64,000 nt of DNA, from contig CAIYDT010000171.1 in assembly GCA_903924985.1 (NCBI GenBank), positions 1 through 64,000 of the forward strand, given 5' to 3'. Below the pieces are notes generated by a model, which was given only the letters and a program-made list of their open reading frames with translations, did not search any database and was not told the origin of the DNA. Both the position numbers and the translations under genes were made by a program. This stretch comes from an uncultured Acetobacteraceae bacterium (GTDB lineage Bacteria; Pseudomonadota; Alphaproteobacteria; Acetobacterales; Acetobacteraceae). This document shows, one piece after another, positions 53,810 to 62,547 of the stretch. Positions within the stretch are counted from its first letter, which is position 1. Every line of letters begins with the position of its first letter.

Positions 53810-54355
53810 ATGCAGGAGCCCCTCAGAATAGCCTTCCGTGGTATGGAGCCGCCGATCGGCGTCGAAGATGCCGTTCGAGCGCATGTTGCTGATCTTGAGC
53901 AATATTTCGATCGGATCACTGCCTGTAGTGTGGTGGTGGAGGCGCATCACCGTCATCAGCGCCACGGCCGACTTTTTCACGTCCGCGTCGATCTGGTGGT
54001 GCCCGGGCGGGAAATTGTGGTGCGGCGCGATCCGCCGGAGCATCAGGCGCACGAAGATTTGCCCCTCGCCGTCCGCGATGCTTTCAATGCGGTCCGCCGA
54101 CAGCTGCAGGACTACGTCCGAAGCATGCGAGGCGATGTAAAGGCGCACGCTGAGCCCACGGTGGGGCGCATTGTCCGTCTGTTTCCGGACTATGGTTTCC
54201 TTGTCACCGACACTGGCGATGAGGTCTACCTGCATCGGAATGCCGTCGTTGGAGCGGAATTCGAGAAACTGACCGTCGGGGACAGGGTGCGCTACACCAT
54301 TCACGATGGCGAAGGCGAGCACGGTCCGCAAGCAAGCACCGTCATTCCTCTATGA
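53810..54355 (+). CDS. HPF/RaiA ribosome-hibernation domain fused to a cold-shock domain
   Basis: 181 residues. Residues 1-105 are an HPF/RaiA-like fold (IAFRGMEPPIGVEDAVRAHV, VVVEAHHRHQRHG, FHVRVDLVVPG). Residues 115-181 are a cold-shock domain (TVGRIVRLFPDYGFLVTDTG, DEVYLHRNAV, VGDRVRYTIHDGEG). Such fusions occur in alphaproteobacteria and probably stabilise idle ribosomes while binding RNA. First gene of a plus-strand operon with its own FNR-type box. Confidence 0.87.
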   Translation: MQEPLRIAFRGMEPPIGVEDAVRAHVADLEQYFDRITACSVVVEAHHRHQRHGRLFHVRVDLVVPGREIVVRRDPPEHQAHEDLPLAVRDAFNAVRRQLQDYVRSMRGDVKAHAEPTVGRIVRLFPDYGFLVTDTGDEVYLHRNAVVGAEFEKLTVGDRVRYTIHDGEGEHGPQASTVIPL

Positions 54356-54389
54356 CCGTTTCTTAGAAATACGATGATCGGAGGACATT

Positions 54390-54716
54390 ATGGCTGGCAC
54401 GGACAAAGATCATGATCGGCTCATCCGAGAACGAGCAAAAAGGATGTGGCGCGCCGACGGTTCCCCGAAGGGCCGCATGGACGAGTATCTTGAACGTGCT
54501 CGGGAATTGCAAGGAATCGAGGATAACCCGACCGCCGGACAACTGCCGAATCCGATGACACAACATCATGGAGACATAGTCGCGATCGAGCCGGTCGAAG
54601 AGGCGGAGATCATGGAAAATCTCGGCGAATTCCCGGGACAATTGACCGATCAGGGCGATCGTCTCGCGACGCCCGTAACCAGAGACAAGGCGCGCAAATT
54701 GCTACGCGGCATCTGA
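54390..54716 (+). CDS. DUF2934 protein
   Basis: 108 residues. DRLIRERAKRMWRADGSPKG followed by RMDEYLERARELQG is the DUF2934 signature. The C-terminal part is acidic (DIVAIEPVEEAEIMENLGE). The family is frequent in stress islands of alphaproteobacteria, with unknown function. GGAGG stands 7 bases before the ATG. Confidence 0.8.
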   Translation: MAGTDKDHDRLIRERAKRMWRADGSPKGRMDEYLERARELQGIEDNPTAGQLPNPMTQHHGDIVAIEPVEEAEIMENLGEFPGQLTDQGDRLATPVTRDKARKLLRGI

Positions 54717-54748
54717 ACCGGAATTCACGCGAAACAGGAGCTGTCATC

Positions 54749-55414
54749 ATGTCGAATGACCAAGCACTGCAATCCCTGGTGATCGACGAATTGGCCTGGG
54801 ACCCGAAATTCGATGCGGCGCACATCGGTGTCGTCGCAAAGGATGGAGTCGTGACGCTCACCGGCTTCGTCGAGAGTTTCGCCGCGAAAAGAGACGCCGA
54901 GCAGGCGGCGGGCCGCGTGCGCGGTGTCAAAGCAATCGCCGAGGAAATCGAAGTCCGGTTACCGAACGATCGCCGGCGCTCCGACGATGAGATCGCGGGT
55001 CGGGCCGTCGACATCCTGACATGGGATACCCAAATTCCGCATGAGAAACTGCGGGTCAAGGTGGAGCATGGGGTGGTGACCCTCACCGGCGACGTCGGTT
55101 TCCAGTACCAGAAGGCCGAGGCTGAAACCGACGTCCGGCGACTCAACGGCGTGCGGGGTGTCGTGAACCTGATCCGTGTCCTTCCAATGCCGGGGACATC
55201 CGCGAAACCGGACGTGGTTCAGGGTAAGATCGAACAAGCATTGCGTCGTAACGCCGAGGTTGAGGCATCCCATATTCGCGTCGACGTACAAAACGGCAAG
55301 GTCACATTGCGAGGCCATGTCCAAGGTTGGCAGGAGCGGCATGTCGCCGAAAACGCTGCCTGGGCTGCCCCAGGGGTCGTGGAGGTGGTGGACGAACTCA
55401 GGATCGAGCCCTGA
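54749..55414 (+). CDS. Three-BON-domain protein, cytoplasmic type
   Basis: 221 residues without signal peptide. Three BON repeats of about 70 residues, each with the V-T-L-G-V core: GVVTLTGFVESFAAKRDAE (about 30-48), GVVTLTGDVGFQYQKAEAE (about 108-126) and GKVTLRGHVQGWQERHVAE (about 180-198). BON domains bind phospholipids or other ligands. Almost the same length and layout as the convergent gene at 55457-56122. Confidence 0.88.
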   Translation: MSNDQALQSLVIDELAWDPKFDAAHIGVVAKDGVVTLTGFVESFAAKRDAEQAAGRVRGVKAIAEEIEVRLPNDRRRSDDEIAGRAVDILTWDTQIPHEKLRVKVEHGVVTLTGDVGFQYQKAEAETDVRRLNGVRGVVNLIRVLPMPGTSAKPDVVQGKIEQALRRNAEVEASHIRVDVQNGKVTLRGHVQGWQERHVAENAAWAAPGVVEVVDELRIEP

Positions 55415-55456
55415 CGGGCGCCCGTCCGCCGCGGACAATCAGCGCTCGTCGATGGT

Positions 55457-56122
55457 TCAATCCCCGACGATGAGTTGATTGTCGACCTCGGTCACGCCCG
55501 GCGACGACCAGGCAGCGTTCTCGGCGATGCTCCGCTCCCACCAGGTCTTCACCTTGCCCCGCAGTGTGACCAGGCTGCCTTGCACCGCGACAGCAATGTG
55601 CGTCGCTTCCAGCGCGACGGTACGCTGGAGAGCATTTTGGATCTTCACATGCACGGTGTCGGGATCGATGACCTGATTGGCGGTCGGTTGGATGTCGATC
55701 TTATTGACGACCTCCGTCACACCGCCCAGTTTTCCGACGTCGCGCTCAACCGCTTGTTTTTGATATTGATACATAACGGTACCGGTGAGCGTTACGATGC
55801 CGTGCTCCACCGCCACCTGGATCCGTTCATCCGGTACCTCCAGATCCCAGTTAAGTATCTTTAACGCCCGGTCGGCGATTTCCGCGTCCATATGCCGATG
55901 GGTCGAGCCGGAGTCGACGGCAATTTCCTGCGCGACCGCTTGCACACCTCTCACCCGGCGGGCGGCGCGTTCGGCCGCGACCTTTTCAACCAGGCTGTTG
56001 ACGGTACCGCTTAGTGTCACCACACCATTGCGCGCCGAAACACCGATATGCGCGGCATTGACGTTCGGTACCCAGGTGAGTTCATCCATCACCATCGCCT
56101 GCAAGGTCATATCGTCGGGCAT
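55457..56122 (-). CDS. Three-BON-domain protein, paralogue of the neighbour
   Basis: 221 residues with three BON repeats: GVVTLSGTVNSLVEKVAAE, GIVTLTGTVMYQYQKQAVE and GSLVTLRGKVKTWWERSIAE. It begins MPDDMTLQAMVMDELTWVPN, matching the start of the neighbouring protein, so the pair arose by duplication. Strong ribosome site AGGAGGT 6 bases upstream. Convergent to the plus-strand BON gene with a 42-base gap. No FNR-type box precedes it. Confidence 0.88.
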   Translation of the reverse strand: MPDDMTLQAMVMDELTWVPNVNAAHIGVSARNGVVTLSGTVNSLVEKVAAERAARRVRGVQAVAQEIAVDSGSTHRHMDAEIADRALKILNWDLEVPDERIQVAVEHGIVTLTGTVMYQYQKQAVERDVGKLGGVTEVVNKIDIQPTANQVIDPDTVHVKIQNALQRTVALEATHIAVAVQGSLVTLRGKVKTWWERSIAENAAWSSPGVTEVDNQLIVGD

Positions 56123-56196
56123 CGGTTACCTCCTGTTAGAGCAGATCGCAGAAGCGCGTATGCGCGGACGCGTGAATCTGCGACACAAATCAATCC

Positions 56197-56234
56197 CTAG
56201 AGCGCGCTGACCGTTTACGGTCAGCGCGCTCTAG
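56197..56234 (-). terminator. Perfect 17-base stem hairpin at the end of the HhH gene
   Basis: CTAGAGCGCGCTGACCG (56197-56213), loop TTTA, CGGTCAGCGCGCTCTAG (56218-56234). The downstream arm includes the stop codon of the HhH protein gene. No T run follows, so it may act as an RNA 3' stabiliser, or be a mobile palindromic repeat, rather than a classical terminator. Confidence 0.6.
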
Positions 56235-57133
56235 GTGCTGGGAAAAGAAACCACGAGGCATTCCGCCTCTCGCCCGCGCACAACGCGGCACCCGCGGGCC
56301 GGGCCTTGTGTCTCGGTTACGATGGTTCTCCGGCCGTCCTGCCAGGCATCGCGATGAAAATAGACGACCACCCAGTCGGCGGTCCGTCCAAGCTGATGCG
56401 CCCGCGCCGTGTTGGAATAGAGTGCGGTGAAGTGCCACGGGCCGCGCTCGGTATGCAGCACCGGCAGCCAGGCATCCTTATTCGGATTGAAGCGTTTTGG
56501 CGCGATCTTCCGCAGGCTGCCCGCGGCGGCCTTGTCCCGGTACTCACGATCCACATCGAGCAATATCGCAACGTCCGGCTCATCGGCGATGCGTCGGGCA
56601 GGGGGGCGGATTCGGCCGAGTAAATCGGTGAGCGTGCTGCGGACCATGGCCGCCCGTCGCGCACCAAACCCCGGGACCTGCCTTAGCCGGCCGTCATGGG
56701 CGGCGGCTTCCAGCGCTTCCAGCGAGTCGAGGTGCAGGGTCTCCTGAATGTCGCGCGCCAGCGCCGGTCCGATGCCGGGAACGGAGCAGAACAGCGCTTC
56801 CGGATCGGAGGCCCCTTTCAAGCGCTCGAGAAACCCCCAGCGACCCGTCGCCAGCATTTCCGCGACGGCGCCGGCTATCGAGGGCCCAATGCCTGGAGTG
56901 GCTACAAGTGCGGTGTGTCCGTCGATCTCCAACAGGTCAGCCGAAAGCTGTTCGATCGCGTCGGCCGCCCGCCGATACGCGGAAATACGAAATGGATTGG
57001 CGCCCTGCGCCGCCAGGAGGGTCGCCGCCTGACGAAGCCGTTCGGCAATCCAACCGTTGGTTCGCGGTGTATCGCGTCCGGTATGCGTGTCCGGACGAGC
57101 GGGTTCCAGCACATTTTGGGTCTCAGTCGACAT
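56231..57133 (-). CDS. PolX-like helix-hairpin-helix protein without polymerase palm
   Basis: 300 residues. Residues 27-190 resemble the DNA polymerase X N-terminal region: an 8-kDa-like helical domain (ANPFRISAYRRAADAIEQLS) and helix-hairpin-helix motifs (VATPGIGPSIAGAVAE, VPGIGPALARDIQ, VPGFGARRAAMV). The palm with the catalytic aspartates and the PHP nuclease are absent. The C-terminal 100 residues form a separate unassigned domain (DVAILLDVDREYRDKAAAGS, WHFTALYSNTARAHQLG, WVVVYFHRD). Probably a DNA-binding repair accessory. Overlaps the DUF3775 gene by 11 bases. Confidence 0.75.
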   Translation of the reverse strand: MSTETQNVLEPARPDTHTGRDTPRTNGWIAERLRQAATLLAAQGANPFRISAYRRAADAIEQLSADLLEIDGHTALVATPGIGPSIAGAVAEMLATGRWGFLERLKGASDPEALFCSVPGIGPALARDIQETLHLDSLEALEAAAHDGRLRQVPGFGARRAAMVRSTLTDLLGRIRPPARRIADEPDVAILLDVDREYRDKAAAGSLRKIAPKRFNPNKDAWLPVLHTERGPWHFTALYSNTARAHQLGRTADWVVVYFHRDAWQDGRRTIVTETQGPARGCRVVRGREAECLVVSFPST

Positions 57134-57557
57134 CGCTCAGCGTTTTCGACACACCCAGCATGTAGAGGCCCTTTTGCAGGCTATCGTGCAGATCGGGCTC
57201 CCCCAGCATAAATGCCAGAAGGTCGTGATCCGGCAGTGCCGCGGCCTCGAGGACAGTGCCATCCCAATCCAGGATCGCACGTTGTCCGCCGCCTATCTGC
57301 GTCACCACCCAAAGCTTGTCCCGTATGTCGCGAGGCAGCCCGGCGATCGCCTCACGCAGCGTGACAAACGCTGGGTTATTGTCCAGCGCACTGTCCAGCA
57401 CGACATTGCGGGAGGGGTTGTGCTCCCCGCGCACCGGCACGGGCTCACCGAGGTCGTCGTCTTTGACTTTCTCCAATAGTCGATCACGGACCTCGCGGGC
57501 TTCCAACGCCAGTTCGGCGATCCGTCGTGCCTCCAGGATGTCCAGCTCATATAACAT
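57123..57557 (-). CDS. DUF3775 protein
   Basis: 144 residues from the ATG at 57555-57557, which has GTGAGG about 6 bases upstream; a GTG at 57569 overlapping the previous stop is an alternative. LREAIAGLPRDIRDKLWVVTQIG and ILEARRIAELALEAREV resemble DUF3775. No function is known. Lies between the DUF937 gene and the HhH gene in one operon. Confidence 0.7.
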   Translation of the reverse strand: MLYELDILEARRIAELALEAREVRDRLLEKVKDDDLGEPVPVRGEHNPSRNVVLDSALDNNPAFVTLREAIAGLPRDIRDKLWVVTQIGGGQRAILDWDGTVLEAAALPDHDLLAFMLGEPDLHDSLQKGLYMLGVSKTLSDVD

Positions 57558-57565
57558 GATATGCC

Positions 57566-57937
57566 TCACGACGTTCGGGAACTGGCCGCCGCGTCCAATG
57601 CGCCTTCCGGCGTCATGCGATGCACCGCTGAGGGCAACAGCCGAGCCAAGTGCACGGCAAAATCGTCTGATGACAGGCCGGCTAGTGTCGCGAGGTCGCC
57701 AATCCGTTCCTCACCGATGACGCGCCGGAGGTCCTTTGGGTCAATGGGCAGGTTCGGTCCGTTGGTGACCCACGACGCCATGATGTGCCCCAATCCAGCC
57801 TCGGTGAACCGGTCAGCCAAGTCGGGTAACGAGCCGCGTTCGCCACCAAGCAATTCTTCAAGAGCAGCACCGATCGGGCTGACTTGCACATCCGGCAAGC
57901 CCTTCAAATCCTCGACAACCTGATGGATCAGACGCAT
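57566..57937 (-). CDS. DUF937 (YidB-like) protein
   Basis: 123 residues. LEELLGGERGSLPDLADRFTEAGLG, then IMASWVTNGPNLPIDPKDL and FAVHLARLLPSAVHRMTPEG, are the DUF937/YidB pattern. Function unknown. First gene of the operon preceded by the FNR-type box at 57993-58006. Confidence 0.82.
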   Translation of the reverse strand: MRLIHQVVEDLKGLPDVQVSPIGAALEELLGGERGSLPDLADRFTEAGLGHIMASWVTNGPNLPIDPKDLRRVIGEERIGDLATLAGLSSDDFAVHLARLLPSAVHRMTPEGALDAAASSRTS

Positions 57938-57992
57938 AGCGTTGCCTTTCGCGCAGCGCCAGCATTGCTAGTACCGCGAGCGGGTGCGCGCA

Positions 57993-58006
57993 TTGACGTG
58001 GGTCAA
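57993..58006. promoter_or_regulatory. FNR/FixK-type box before the DUF937 operon
   Basis: TTGACGTGGGTCAA is a TTGAC-N4-GTCAA dyad, a common FNR/FixK variant. It lies 56 bases upstream of the DUF937 start and overlaps the 3' end of the Fpg gene, so it could also receive read-through. Confidence 0.7.
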
Positions 58007-58812
58007 TCATTCTTCGGCTGGCAGGCGGGACAGTAATAGGTCGTGCGGCCGCCGCGCTTATCCGCCTGAATAGGGGTGCGGCAGCGTGGGCACCGACCGC
58101 GCGAATGGCGCTCGGGCAGCAGGAAGCCTTTCGGTGTCTGGGTCGTGGAAACCTCCGCGCCAACACCGCGCTCGATCGCTGTCCGCAACACTGACCGCAT
58201 TGTCTGGAAAAGACATCGGATGGTAGCGGCATTGAGGGAACTCGCCCGAAGGTTGGGATGTACCTTTGCCTGGAACAGGATTTCATCCGCGAAGATGTTC
58301 CCGATCCCGGCGATCAGTGTTTGGTCCATCAGTACTGCTTTGACACTTTGAGCACGCTTACCGAGCAGGCCTGCCAACGCTTCCGCATCGAGCGACGGAT
58401 CCAGAGCATCGGGACCGAGACCATCCCGGTCAATGATCGCTTCGACGCTCCGCGCCAGCACAACGCGTCCAATGCGCCTTGGGTTGATGTAGGCCAGGTG
58501 GTCCCCGTCAGTGAAGTCCAGACGCAAGCGGGTGTAAGGTGGCTCCGATTGGTTGGGAACAACATATCGCAGCGATCCATTCGTGCCAAAATGCATGGCC
58601 AGAACGGCGGATCCATTGACTTCGATAAACAAGATTTTGCCATGACGACGACAGGCCATGAGACGGCTGCCCACCAGGCTGTGCTGTAACGCCGAGGGAG
58701 AGGTGTCCCGCAGTATCCCAGGGTCAAGGACGGTTGCCTTTGCTATGATACGGCCCCGGCAATGCCGCTCCACCAGCTGCCGGAATAATTCGATATCCGG
58801 CAGCTCAGGCAT
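58003..58812 (-). CDS. Formamidopyrimidine-DNA glycosylase (Fpg/MutM-Nei family)
   Basis: 269 residues starting MPELPDIELFRQLV, where Pro2 is the catalytic amine after Met removal and Glu3 assists. RHGKILFIE supplies the conserved Lys. IAGIGNIFADEILFQAKVHP is the helix-two-turn-helix. CPRCRTPIQ and YYCPACQP form the zinc finger. It removes oxidised bases. The frame begins 5 codons upstream, but that start would destroy the catalytic N-terminus. It overlaps the ATPase gene by 8 bases. Confidence 0.93.
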   Translation of the reverse strand: MPELPDIELFRQLVERHCRGRIIAKATVLDPGILRDTSPSALQHSLVGSRLMACRRHGKILFIEVNGSAVLAMHFGTNGSLRYVVPNQSEPPYTRLRLDFTDGDHLAYINPRRIGRVVLARSVEAIIDRDGLGPDALDPSLDAEALAGLLGKRAQSVKAVLMDQTLIAGIGNIFADEILFQAKVHPNLRASSLNAATIRCLFQTMRSVLRTAIERGVGAEVSTTQTPKGFLLPERHSRGRCPRCRTPIQADKRGGRTTYYCPACQPKND

Positions 58813-61603
58813 CGGCTTTTTCCGCATGATTGGGCAGCGAACGAGCGGTTCGTGCCCGAAGCAGTCGGCGTGTTAACCATTTGCGCGCTTCCTCTGCCAG
58901 CAGCATAGCGACGGCGAAGGGCAGCAAAAACAACCACAACACCAGCGGCACGGGCTCGGTGTCCAGCAACCTGTTGCCAAAAGCGCTGTAATCGAATGCC
59001 AGAACCAAGGCGACTTCCAGCGCGATCCCTGCCAGGATTACGGGATTATCGAATAACGGCATGCGGAAAACGGAGCGCACCGCGCTGCGGCAGATATACA
59101 CGTTCACGATCTGGGTCACGACAATTGCCGTGAGGCTGGCAGCAGTGGCGCTCCGATAATACGTGGCATCCGGTGCGGGGATGTCCCCATAGTGCCAACC
59201 ACCCAAATGTAAAACGAAAAAGAACGCCGACATTGCCGCGACTGCTTCCATCAACCCCAGAAACGCATAACTGCGCAACACCAACGGTAAATCCATAAGA
59301 CGGCGGCTTGGTGCGCGTGGCGGAATTCGCATCACATCCGGCCCCGCTCGTTCCACACCGAGTCCGAGCGCTGTGAGCGAGTCGGTGCCCATATCCACGC
59401 AGAGTGCCTGAATCGGTGTCAGTGGCAGTGGAATCGGGAACAACGCGAATGCGAGAAAGGGAACCAGTTCAGCGACGTTATGCACCAGAACGTATGTCAA
59501 GAATCGGCGAATATTTTGGAAGACCGCTCGGCCTTCCTCGATCGCACTGACAATACTCGCAAAATTGTCGTCGAGGAGAATCATATCCGCGGTCGATTTG
59601 GCAACGTCCGTGCCCGCGATACCCATCGCGATGCCGATATGCGCTGCCTTCAGTGCCGGCGCATCGTTGACGCCGTCCCCGGTGACCGCGACAACATGCC
59701 CCTTGTCGCGAAGCGCCCGCACGATACGCCGCTTTTGGTCCGGGGCGACACGCGCCACCACATCTATTGTATCCAACGCGATCCCGAGGTCCGCGTCCGA
59801 CATCTGCCGTAATCGATCGCCCGTCAGGACGACGGGTTTACCGAACGCTGCCACACCGATTTCCTGTGCGACGGCGGATGCAGTCCAGGGATGATCGCCT
59901 GTCAGGATGATAATTCTGATTCCAGCCGCGTGGCACCTGGCGATCGCGTCCGGCACTTCGGCTCGCGGTGGGTCCTCAAGTCCAGCCAGACCAAGGAAGA
60001 CGAGATCCTCTTCGGCATTGGGATCGTTCGGGCCGAGACGCCGGGACGCGAAGGCCAGGACCCGCAGGCCCCGCGCCGCCATGGCTTCCTGAGCGCGGAC
60101 GATGTGTTGCTGGATTTCGGGCGACAAGGGCACAGCCCCACGGTTTCCGGCAATGAGACGACATAGCGGCACGACGGTTTCCGGCGCGCCCTTGCAAACG
60201 AGCAGGAGACCGTCGGGCATCGCGTAAGTAACCGACTGGCGCATGCGGTCGGAATCGAAAGGTTGTTCCGATAAACGAAGTGCCACGGGCACCCGTCCTA
60301 TCGCCCGCTCCGCCATTTCCACGAGGGCGATTTCCATGGGGTCCCCCAGCCAAGGGCCAGTATCCTCGATCCGCCGTAATTCGTGGCAAAGCGCTGCCGC
60401 CCGAAAGAAATCAGCGTGCTCGCGGATCGGGTTGGCGGTGAGTTCCGGCACCGCGAAGATAGTGTCGGCGAGTAACACCTGCCTTACGCGCATGCGGTTT
60501 TCGGTCAGTGTGCCGGTCTTGTCGGTACAAATCACACTGGCCGATCCAAGCGTCTCCACGGATGTCAGATGGCGGATCAGAACGTTCCGTTTGGCCATAC
60601 GCTGTGCTGCCAAGGCCAGCGCCAACGTCAAGGTCGGGAGCAAGCCCTCCGGTACCATGGCGACGATAATCCCAATACAAAACATGAAATCCTGCCAAAC
60701 CGGCAACCCCGCCAGCAGACCGATGCCGAGGAACGCGATACCGATCGTGACCGCCATCGCGGCAATAAGACGGCTGGCACGCGCGAGTTGCTTGCGCAAC
60801 GGCGACACCGGCGCATCTTCCATCTGTGTGAGGCGGGCGATCCGGCCGAACTCGGTACGCGACCCGGTCGCGAATACCACAACCCTCAACCGCCCAGATA
60901 AAACAGCCGTTCCCGCCAGCGCGACATTCGGGCTGTCGACACGCGGCATGTCTGCCACCGGCGCTACGCTTGGCGTCCAGGGCGCGGATTCGCCCGTCAG
61001 TGCGGCTTTACTGACACGCGCGCCGACAGCTTCGATAACCCGAGCGTCCGCGGGGACGGTGTCACCGGCCTCCAGCAGGATGATATCGCCTGGCACGAGC
61101 AGATCGGTCTGTAACGCTCTGACTTCTCCATCCCGCAGCGTGCGAACCTGCCGGGGCAGCAGGTCCTTCAGGGCTTCGAGTGTGCGTTCCGCCCGATACT
61201 CCTGCCAAAAGGCGAAAACGCCACTGATCAGGATGACCGCGACAACCGCCGCGCCGACCCTGTCCATACCTTTGCCGGGATCGTACCGGTCAGCCACGAA
61301 AGCGAGTGCCGCGGCAACCCAAAGGATGAGAGAAAAGAACTGGATGAACTCACGGCACAATCGCAGCCACCATGGTGCCCGGGTGATTTGCTCGACGCGA
61401 TTGGCCCCATGCGTGCGGAGCCGTTCCAAGGCCTCGGCCGTGGACAAGCCCTGATGCCGGCTTCTGACATTCAGGAGGGCATCGTCAACCGAAAGGCGAT
61501 GAATGGCCTCGCCGGCGTCCCAACCGTTCCGACGATTTTCTGTATGATCGTCGAGTACGTTGTCCATATGAACACGGGACCGCGTCAACTCGAGTCGTGA
61601 CAT
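58805..61603 (-). CDS. P-type cation-transporting ATPase, Na+/K+- or Ca2+-ATPase-like (type II)
   Basis: 932 residues. LTGESAPW (about 202-209), MVPEGLLPTLTLALALAAQR (about 316-335) with the VPEGLLPT ion-binding motif of the Na+/K+-ATPase group, CTDKTGTLTENRM (phosphorylated Asp about 361) and TGDGVNDAPALK are all intact. About ten membrane segments are expected. The C-terminus contains LTPIQALCVDMGTDSLTALG. The start at 61603 overlaps the PRPP synthetase gene by 19 bases; an ATG at 61567 is an alternative. The cation is not determinable from sequence alone. Confidence 0.92.
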   Translation of the reverse strand: MSRLELTRSRVHMDNVLDDHTENRRNGWDAGEAIHRLSVDDALLNVRSRHQGLSTAEALERLRTHGANRVEQITRAPWWLRLCREFIQFFSLILWVAAALAFVADRYDPGKGMDRVGAAVVAVILISGVFAFWQEYRAERTLEALKDLLPRQVRTLRDGEVRALQTDLLVPGDIILLEAGDTVPADARVIEAVGARVSKAALTGESAPWTPSVAPVADMPRVDSPNVALAGTAVLSGRLRVVVFATGSRTEFGRIARLTQMEDAPVSPLRKQLARASRLIAAMAVTIGIAFLGIGLLAGLPVWQDFMFCIGIIVAMVPEGLLPTLTLALALAAQRMAKRNVLIRHLTSVETLGSASVICTDKTGTLTENRMRVRQVLLADTIFAVPELTANPIREHADFFRAAALCHELRRIEDTGPWLGDPMEIALVEMAERAIGRVPVALRLSEQPFDSDRMRQSVTYAMPDGLLLVCKGAPETVVPLCRLIAGNRGAVPLSPEIQQHIVRAQEAMAARGLRVLAFASRRLGPNDPNAEEDLVFLGLAGLEDPPRAEVPDAIARCHAAGIRIIILTGDHPWTASAVAQEIGVAAFGKPVVLTGDRLRQMSDADLGIALDTIDVVARVAPDQKRRIVRALRDKGHVVAVTGDGVNDAPALKAAHIGIAMGIAGTDVAKSTADMILLDDNFASIVSAIEEGRAVFQNIRRFLTYVLVHNVAELVPFLAFALFPIPLPLTPIQALCVDMGTDSLTALGLGVERAGPDVMRIPPRAPSRRLMDLPLVLRSYAFLGLMEAVAAMSAFFFVLHLGGWHYGDIPAPDATYYRSATAASLTAIVVTQIVNVYICRSAVRSVFRMPLFDNPVILAGIALEVALVLAFDYSAFGNRLLDTEPVPLVLWLFLLPFAVAMLLAEEARKWLTRRLLRARTARSLPNHAEKADA

Positions 61604-62547
61604 GCCGCGATCGCGCGTCCGATCGCCCCGCTTATGTCAAGGACGGTCAGGCGCGCCGCCGCCACCTCGGCGGGAACACGGAAGGGCGGTACCGTGTTGG
61701 TTACCACAATGCCATCAAGCGCTGGCGTGGCGAACAGATCGGGTGCCCCGCCAACGAATAACCCGTGCGTGGCGGCGGCAAACACCTTTGTCGCACCGGC
61801 CGCACGGCACGCTTGGGCAGCCCGCACCAGTGTGCCGCCCGTGCTAATCAGATCGTCGACGATTATCGCGATCTTGCCACGCACGTCGCCGGCCAGCAGT
61901 GCGCCGCTTACTACCCCGCCGCTGCGGAATTTCTCCATATAGGCGCTTCCGATCTCCTTGTGGGTCAACGCCTCCAGCGCCTGGCGGAGCTGTTCGGCGC
62001 GCTTGGCTCCGCCGGCATCGGGTGAAACAACAACCGCCTGCCCAGCTCGCACCAACGGTGCGAAATGCGCGGCCAGAAGGGGCGCACTTTCGATGTGCCA
62101 GGTTGGGCAGCGGAATGCGTTCTCAAATGCCGCCACGTTATGCACTTCCAACGTTATCACCCGGTCGACCCCGACAGCCTCGAACATTGCCGCCACGTAG
62201 CGGGTAATGATGGGGTCGTGCGGCTTGGTCCGGCGATCCTTGCGGGCGTAACACAAATACGGGGTGATCGCGGTCACGCGCTCCGTGCCGGCATCTTTCA
62301 GCGCTCCGCAAAAAAACAGCAGCCGGCAAAGCTTGTCGTTGCCGCTCTCGTGGTCGTCGCCGTTCAACGAATGCAGGACGAAGACGTCGTGTCCGCGTAT
62401 GGCTTGCAGCGGACGGCTTTTGTGCTCGCCGTCCTCGAACGCGCGCTCCTCATGCGGAGCGAGGACGATGTCCAACCGGTTCCCAACCAGTTCCGCGAGT
62501 TCGCGGCTCCCCTGCAAGCCGAAGACAGTCAACGGACCGCGGGTCAT
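61585..62547 (-). CDS. Ribose-phosphate pyrophosphokinase-like protein
   Basis: 320 residues. EERAFEDGEHKSRPLQAIRG, LCYARKDRRTKPHDPIITRY and AIIVDDLISTGGTLVRAA (the PRPP-binding loop) match PRPP synthetases. ARKDRRTKPH carries the substrate Arg/Lys residues and VVVSPDAGGAKRAE the conserved loop. It makes PRPP from ribose 5-phosphate and ATP. A main housekeeping copy is likely elsewhere; this one overlaps the phosphoribosyltransferase gene by 4 bases. Confidence 0.88.
   Translation of the reverse strand: MTRGPLTVFGLQGSRELAELVGNRLDIVLAPHEERAFEDGEHKSRPLQAIRGHDVFVLHSLNGDDHESGNDKLCRLLFFCGALKDAGTERVTAITPYLCYARKDRRTKPHDPIITRYVAAMFEAVGVDRVITLEVHNVAAFENAFRCPTWHIESAPLLAAHFAPLVRAGQAVVVSPDAGGAKRAEQLRQALEALTHKEIGSAYMEKFRSGGVVSGALLAGDVRGKIAIIVDDLISTGGTLVRAAQACRAAGATKVFAAATHGLFVGGAPDLFATPALDGIVVTNTVPPFRVPAEVAAARLTVLDISGAIGRAIAACHDSS

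Noticed and set aside
53511-53831. 106-codon ORF upstream of the HPF gene
   Set aside because: Overlaps the FNR-type box and promoter region and has no ribosome site or homology.
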